Below are positions 7,413 through 10,868 of a stretch of 10,868 nucleotides of DNA, piece by piece. Numbering within the stretch: the first letter of the stretch is position 1; every line of letters starts with the position of its first letter. The notes under the pieces are model-generated. The model saw only the letters and a program-made list of their open reading frames with translations. It was not told the origin of the DNA and did no database searches. The translations under genes were made by a program, and so were the position numbers. The stretch comes from CAIRDP01 sp037141915 (GTDB lineage Bacteria; Bacteroidota; Bacteroidia; Bacteroidales; FEN-979), in contig JBAXBP010000119.1 in NCBI GenBank assembly GCA_037141915.1, positions 1 to 10,868 of the forward strand, written 5' to 3'.

Positions 7413-8828
7413 ATGAATGAGCCGATCCGCAGGACAAAGATTGTTGCAACAATCGGTCCGGCAAGCAACACACCTGAAATGATCCGCAAGCTTATTTCAG
7501 CCGGCATGAATGTGGCCCGTCTCAATTTTTCTCACGGAAGTTACGGCGATCATGCCATGGTGATCAAATATCTAAGGCAGGTCTCAGATGAGATGGATAC
7601 ACCCGTAACTCTTCTCCAGGACCTCCAGGGGCCGAAAATCCGTGTCGGCAAACTCACCGGCGACCAGAGAATGCTTGTCAAAGGTGAAGTATTGCAGATC
7701 ATCCCTATGGAAGACTACACCGGCCAGCCCGATGCCATCCCGATAGATTATCCTCATGCCGCCGAAGAAGCTGTAAGCGGGATGGGCATTCTGCTCGATG
7801 ACGGGCTGCTTTCACTCACGATCAACGAAATTAAAGAGAAGGCATTGATCTGTACTGTGGATGACGGAGGGGTTCTGAAAAACAGGAAAGGGGTAAATTT
7901 CCCTAACCTTAAACTCAAACTCCCCTCGCTGACCGATAAGGACAAACAGGATCTGAAGTTCGGGCTGGAACAGGGAGTCGACTGGGTCAGCCTTAGCTTT
8001 GTAAGATCTGCAAGCGATATCATCGAACTCAGGGATTTCATCACCGCTGCAGGATACCATAAACCTCTCATAGCAAAGATCGAGAAACCCCAGGCCATCG
8101 AGCATCTTGATGAGATCATTGAAGCCACCGACGGGGTGATGGTTGCCAGGGGCGACCTGGGAGTTGAGATGAGCCCCGAAAAGGTTCCTTTATTGCAGAA
8201 ACATATTATTGAACAGTGCAACAGGAAGAGCAAACCCGTGATCACCGCAACCCAGATGCTTGAATCAATGATACACGAGCCCAGGCCTACCAGGGCCGAA
8301 GCAAATGACGTCGCCAATGCTATCATCGACGGCACTGACTGCATCATGCTTTCGGGCGAATCAGCGGTGGGCGAATATCCTGTCAAGGCTGTGGAGATGA
8401 TGAACAAGATCGCCATGGAAGTGGAATCCAAAATTGAGTTCAGGACCTACCCTTCACTGGAGCATTCCGAGATCGGGGCTATTTGCGAAGCAGTGAACCG
8501 TATTGAAAAGGTGATTGAGGTATCTGCCATTGCCGTTCTTACCTCAAGCGGGAGAAGCGCCAAGTTCATAGCATCCGGCAGGCCAAAAGCACCTATCTAT
8601 GCCCTGACGAACGAGGCACCGGTATACCACGGGCTTAACCTGCTCTGGGGCATACATCCCATCCTGATCGGCAAAAAATGCAAATCATTCGACGAAATGA
8701 TAGTACTTGCCGAGAAGAATATAAGGGATCACCAGCAGGTAAAGCCAGGGCACAAGATCATAGTAATTGCCGGAATACCTCCTAACACAGCCGGCGGCAC
8801 CAATTGCCTGAAGATACATACGCTGTAA
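7413..8828 (+). CDS. pyk: pyruvate kinase
   Basis: Catalyses the last step of glycolysis, phosphoenolpyruvate plus ADP to pyruvate plus ATP, in the cytosol. Counting from the ATG at 7413 the protein has 471 residues, the usual bacterial length. The barrel domain starts with TKIVATIGPAS and ARLNFSHG (Arg36, Asn38, Ser40, His41). Asp70 and Lys75 lie in LLQDLQGPKIR, and the B domain spans about 72-168. The active-site block AKIEKPQA (Lys222, Glu224) is followed by ARGDLG with metal ligand Asp248 and by TATQMLESM with Thr280. The C-terminal allosteric-type domain contains VLTSSGRSAKFIA and ends in GIPPNTAGGTN. The frame is open back to a TTG at 7383 directly after the preceding stop. I chose the ATG because it places the conserved N-terminus normally and the ten extra residues do not resemble the family. 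A strong terminator follows the stop. Confidence 0.97.
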   Translation: MNEPIRRTKIVATIGPASNTPEMIRKLISAGMNVARLNFSHGSYGDHAMVIKYLRQVSDEMDTPVTLLQDLQGPKIRVGKLTGDQRMLVKGEVLQIIPMEDYTGQPDAIPIDYPHAAEEAVSGMGILLDDGLLSLTINEIKEKALICTVDDGGVLKNRKGVNFPNLKLKLPSLTDKDKQDLKFGLEQGVDWVSLSFVRSASDIIELRDFITAAGYHKPLIAKIEKPQAIEHLDEIIEATDGVMVARGDLGVEMSPEKVPLLQKHIIEQCNRKSKPVITATQMLESMIHEPRPTRAEANDVANAIIDGTDCIMLSGESAVGEYPVKAVEMMNKIAMEVESKIEFRTYPSLEHSEIGAICEAVNRIEKVIEVSAIAVLTSSGRSAKFIASGRPKAPIYALTNEAPVYHGLNLLWGIHPILIGKKCKSFDEMIVLAEKNIRDHQQVKPGHKIIVIAGIPPNTAGGTNCLKIHTL

Positions 8829-8865
8829 AAAAAAGCGGCTGAATTTTGGTTCAGCCGCTTTTTTT
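8827..8865. terminator. bidirectional intrinsic terminator between convergent genes
   Basis: GCGGCTGAA (8835-8843) pairs perfectly with TTCAGCCGC (8850-8858) around a six-base loop. The stem is flanked by a run of A on the left and a run of T on the right, so it has the T-tract in both reading directions. It overlaps the last two bases of the pyruvate kinase stop codon and ends 12 bp before the minus-strand barrel gene's stop. It should terminate both convergent transcription units. Confidence 0.93.
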
Positions 8866-8877
8866 AAATCAGGGAAA

Positions 8878-9525
8878 TCACCTTAACATATACGTAAGGC
8901 CAACATTGAAGTTAAGACCCTGCATATTGGCGTAAGAATTATAACCGGCGAAATTGAATGAATTGGTGTTGAACCAGTACTGGGCGCTTGCTGTTGCCCC
9001 CCAATGAGAAAACCTTCCGAACTTGATCAGCACCCCTACTTCAGGCGACATGGTAAATCCCCACTGGGTATTATAAATATCATACTCCTGCACCATGATA
9101 TGTTCTTCCATATAATCGCCGCCCAGTGACAAGCCAACGTAAGGATCAGCAATTGCCGAAGGCATAAAGTAATAGTAAACCCCCGCTTTCCATGGTATTA
9201 CGAAGGCATAGGAGTACTGGACGGCTGTGATCGCAAGCCCGTCATCACCGTAATAGGTATCACGGGGATACTTCTCGTAATAATTATTCCAGCCGAACTC
9301 AAACCCGACTGCAAGTCCTTTCTTCAGGAAATACCTGCCTGTAAAATTCCCTCCGGCGGGACTTACATTATTGACGAAGGAGCTTAGATTCCCGAGAGGT
9401 ACGCTGATGCTCCACGAGAGTGTGTAAAGCGAGGACGGGCTGAAACCCTCAGGGGACTTTTCCTGGGCATGAACGCCGGGAGCCAGTAAAAGCACCGATA
9501 TGATTATAAACAATATCTTTTTCAT
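8878..9525 (-). CDS. small outer-membrane beta-barrel protein
   Basis: A 215-residue protein of unknown specific function. It begins with a clear signal peptide (MKK start, hydrophobic core ILFIIISVLLLAPG, cleavage at VHA|Q). The mature part is rich in alternating aromatic and polar residues, glycines and short turns, for example near GRYFLKKGLAVGFEFGW and the closing strand GLNFNVGLTYMLR, the pattern of an eight- to ten-stranded barrel like the OmpX/OmpW or generic outer-membrane beta-barrel families. The C-terminus ends at the last predicted strand, as in such proteins. It is the last gene of a minus-strand unit, 23 bp after the DUF4136 lipoprotein, suggesting cotranscription and perhaps a shared envelope role. 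An A-rich leader without Shine-Dalgarno precedes the ATG. Strand number and pore activity cannot be judged from sequence alone. Confidence 0.85.
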   Translation of the reverse strand: MKKILFIIISVLLLAPGVHAQEKSPEGFSPSSLYTLSWSISVPLGNLSSFVNNVSPAGGNFTGRYFLKKGLAVGFEFGWNNYYEKYPRDTYYGDDGLAITAVQYSYAFVIPWKAGVYYYFMPSAIADPYVGLSLGGDYMEEHIMVQEYDIYNTQWGFTMSPEVGVLIKFGRFSHWGATASAQYWFNTNSFNFAGYNSYANMQGLNFNVGLTYMLR

Positions 9526-9548
9526 TGCAATTATTTTTACGAACGACT

Positions 9549-10208
9549 CTACCCCCCCTGCTTCAACAGCTTAGCCCTGAGCTGCGGTGTTTGCGCAAAA
9601 CACTGGTCAACATTGTCAAGCACTTCCTGCTGGGTGTGAGAACCCGTAAGCAGGCCCCTGATAATGGCAACCCAGTCAACATACAGCTTATTGTCGTGGA
9701 CTTTCGCATTTTTCAGGTCAAGCAACTCTATGATCACAGTACCGGTGCTGTAATAGCTGACGGCAGGAGGATAATAAGGATACCAGTAATAAGAGGCAGG
9801 ATATCCCCAGTATGAAGGGTTATAATACCCGTAATCCCAGTACCAGCCCGGGTAATAATATGAGACGTTGGTAACTTTAATGACTCCTGCATTGATACCG
9901 AGATCAGGATTCCCGGTTTTACGTTCAACCAGGGTATATCCCCTCGCCTCCATATTGGAGATGATCTCGCTGAGCAGTGCCTGGGTTTGCGGGTTCGACA
10001 TTTTCGAACTGTCATGATAGTCTTTGATCAGAGACACCGAATCTACGATAGAAAATGTTTTGAATTGGGTAAAATTAGTTCCAACAGCATATTTCGTGAT
10101 GTCGACAAGGTCTTCAGCAAGCCGGGAATCCACTCCGGGGTAGGTTGCACAGGACATCATGAATGCAATAGTCCCGGCAACAGCCAACATTGCCAGCTTT
10201 CTTTTCAT
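9549..10208 (-). CDS. DUF4136-type lipoprotein
   Basis: A 219-residue lipoprotein of unknown function. Residues 1-20 make a lipoprotein signal with a basic start, a hydrophobic core and the lipobox MMSC, so Cys20 should be lipidated and the protein anchored in the envelope. The mature start (YPGVDSRLAEDLVDITKY, then TFSIVD), the segment EARGYTLVERKTGNPDLGI, and the end with VIIELLDLKNAKVHDNKLYVDWVA match the DUF4136 pattern seen in many Bacteroidota and Proteobacteria. A Tyr/Trp/Pro-rich, low-complexity stretch at about 116-153 interrupts the domain, common in Bacteroidota members and probably a surface loop. The following outer-membrane barrel gene starts 23 bp after the stop, suggesting an operon. 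The upstream amylase-family gene ends 50 bp before its start on the same strand; whether it belongs to the same transcript is unclear. Confidence 0.87.
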   Translation of the reverse strand: MKRKLAMLAVAGTIAFMMSCATYPGVDSRLAEDLVDITKYAVGTNFTQFKTFSIVDSVSLIKDYHDSSKMSNPQTQALLSEIISNMEARGYTLVERKTGNPDLGINAGVIKVTNVSYYYPGWYWDYGYYNPSYWGYPASYYWYPYYPPAVSYYSTGTVIIELLDLKNAKVHDNKLYVDWVAIIRGLLTGSHTQQEVLDNVDQCFAQTPQLRAKLLKQGG

Positions 10209-10227
10209 AAAGATAAATTTTTATCAG

Positions 10228-10237
10228 AACATATGTT
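10228..10237. repeat. 10-bp perfect palindrome in the spacer before the lipoprotein gene
   Basis: AACATATGTT is its own reverse complement and lies about 20-29 bp upstream of the lipoprotein ATG. The palindromic hexamer GTTAAC follows three bases away. The spacing would suit an operator, but a palindrome this short in AT-rich sequence can occur by chance and no known regulator is recognised. Confidence 0.3.
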
Positions 10238-10258
10238 GGTTAACAGATAATCAGGTTT

Positions 10259-10868
10259 TTACACCATCATGAACATCTGGAAGAAATGAAATCCCCAGGG
10301 TTCAAGACCGGTATACAGCCCGCTTACGGTAAGTTCATCCCCGTTTCGGATATAATGATTCTGTGTGAACATATCAACAAGGCGCCATGAATAGCCTTCA
10401 AGGTCGCAGCCTGGAAGGTAAACAAAGCCCTGGGAAGGTTTAGGTCGAAAATTGACGGCGATAATACTAATCCTGTTCTCAAATTTCCAATACCATGCCA
10501 GTATATTGCGGCAGCTCTGGTTATCATCCCAGCCGCTCACGGGACAGAGAGACCAGGTTCCTTTATGCATTTCCTGTCCGGCAAGGAGATCAAGCAGGGT
10601 TTCATAATAATTTCTCAGGAAGGGGCTCCGTGTCTCTTCAGGCCTGCGGCGAAGGAATACAGGCAGTTTTATCGTGCGGCCATCCAGCTGGCCCTCAAAT
10701 AATAATTTCGCGCCCGGCAACGTCAGGCTTATCAATGCTGCAGCCTTTTCCTTATCCGGATGGAAGGCCGATGCAGCCCTGTCTTCATCATGGTTTTCAA
10801 TAAACCGAATGAGCTTTGACTGGTAATTCTGATCGGCCTCAAGGTGATGCCGTATGGAATCGGCATCC
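10259..10868 (-). CDS. GH13 alpha-amylase family glycoside hydrolase, C-terminal part (5' end outside the window)
   Basis: The minus-strand frame is open from the stop at 10261-10259 to the window edge, giving the last 202 residues of a longer protein. An internal TTG near 10735 is not the start. Near the visible N-terminus the segment RFIENHDEDRAA (codons within about 10772-10807) is conserved region IV of GH13 enzymes, whose His and Asp (HD, 10787-10792) bind substrate and stabilise the transition state. It is followed by LTLPGAKLLFEGQLDGR, the typical barrel end of this family, and by LPVFLRRRPEE. The final hundred residues, including ILAWYWKF and EGYSWRLVDMF, look like the C-terminal beta-sandwich domain. 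The nucleophile and acid/base residues lie outside the window, so substrate, activity and localisation cannot be assigned. It should hydrolyse or rearrange alpha-glucans such as starch, glycogen or maltodextrins. The DUF4136 gene follows 50 bp downstream. Confidence 0.88.
   Translation of the reverse strand, partial: DADSIRHHLEADQNYQSKLIRFIENHDEDRAASAFHPDKEKAAALISLTLPGAKLLFEGQLDGRTIKLPVFLRRRPEETRSPFLRNYYETLLDLLAGQEMHKGTWSLCPVSGWDDNQSCRNILAWYWKFENRISIIAVNFRPKPSQGFVYLPGCDLEGYSWRLVDMFTQNHYIRNGDELTVSGLYTGLEPWGFHFFQMFMMV

Noticed and set aside
7754..8431. Long minus-strand open frame (225 codons) inside pyruvate kinase
   Set aside because: It lies antisense to highly conserved pyruvate kinase motifs and its serine/leucine-rich translation is a typical shadow of that coding frame.
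9525..9815. Plus-strand frame starting at the barrel/lipoprotein junction
   Set aside because: It is antisense to the DUF4136 lipoprotein, which has a lipobox and domain match; no family is recognised for the plus frame.
10495..10803. Plus-strand open frame over the amylase-family gene
   Set aside because: The minus strand encodes clear GH13 region IV and C-terminal domain sequence at the same place, so the plus frame is a shadow.

Overview
The window reads as chromosomal core-type DNA from a member of the Bacteroidota, most likely Bacteroidales-like. The basis is indirect. Start codons follow A-rich leaders with no Shine-Dalgarno sequence, the secreted M16 protease has a typical Ala|Gln signal-peptidase site, and a DUF4136-type lipoprotein sits beside a small outer-membrane beta-barrel. 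No 16S rRNA or other taxonomic marker is present, so the genus cannot be named.

Layout. Positions 1-426 hold no protein gene. They contain a degenerate tRNA-like 3' end (about 174-208), a strong intrinsic terminator (234-262) nested inside an 11-bp inverted repeat, and an AT-rich leader. Positions 427-2964 (+) encode a soluble hybrid sensor histidine kinase (PAS-GAF-PAS-HisKA-HATPase-REC). After a 212-bp spacer comes a same-strand run of three genes: a secreted two-repeat M16 zinc protease (3177-5987), a beta-CASP metallo-beta-lactamase-fold RNA nuclease (5991-7382, only 3 bp after the protease) and pyruvate kinase (7413-8828). A clean hairpin with A/T flanks (8827-8865) ends this run and probably also ends the converging minus-strand genes. 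On the minus strand, in transcription order, are the C-terminal end of a GH13 alpha-amylase-family enzyme (cut by the window edge), a DUF4136 lipoprotein (10208-9549) and a small outer-membrane beta-barrel protein (9525-8878). The last two are 23 bp apart and probably cotranscribed.

How the genes relate. The protease, nuclease and pyruvate kinase look like a housekeeping transcription unit without an obvious single pathway. The lipoprotein and barrel both look like cell-envelope proteins and may be partners. The amylase-family enzyme and pyruvate kinase both belong to carbohydrate use, but they are on opposite strands and nothing here shows co-regulation. The hybrid kinase has no response regulator or Hpt protein beside it.

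I see no convincing undescribed system. There is no CRISPR array, insertion sequence, phage gene or toxin-antitoxin pair. The observations most worth checking are the broken tRNA-like element with its nested hairpins, the conserved-or-not status of the 3-bp-spaced protease/nuclease pair, and the lipoprotein/barrel pair.
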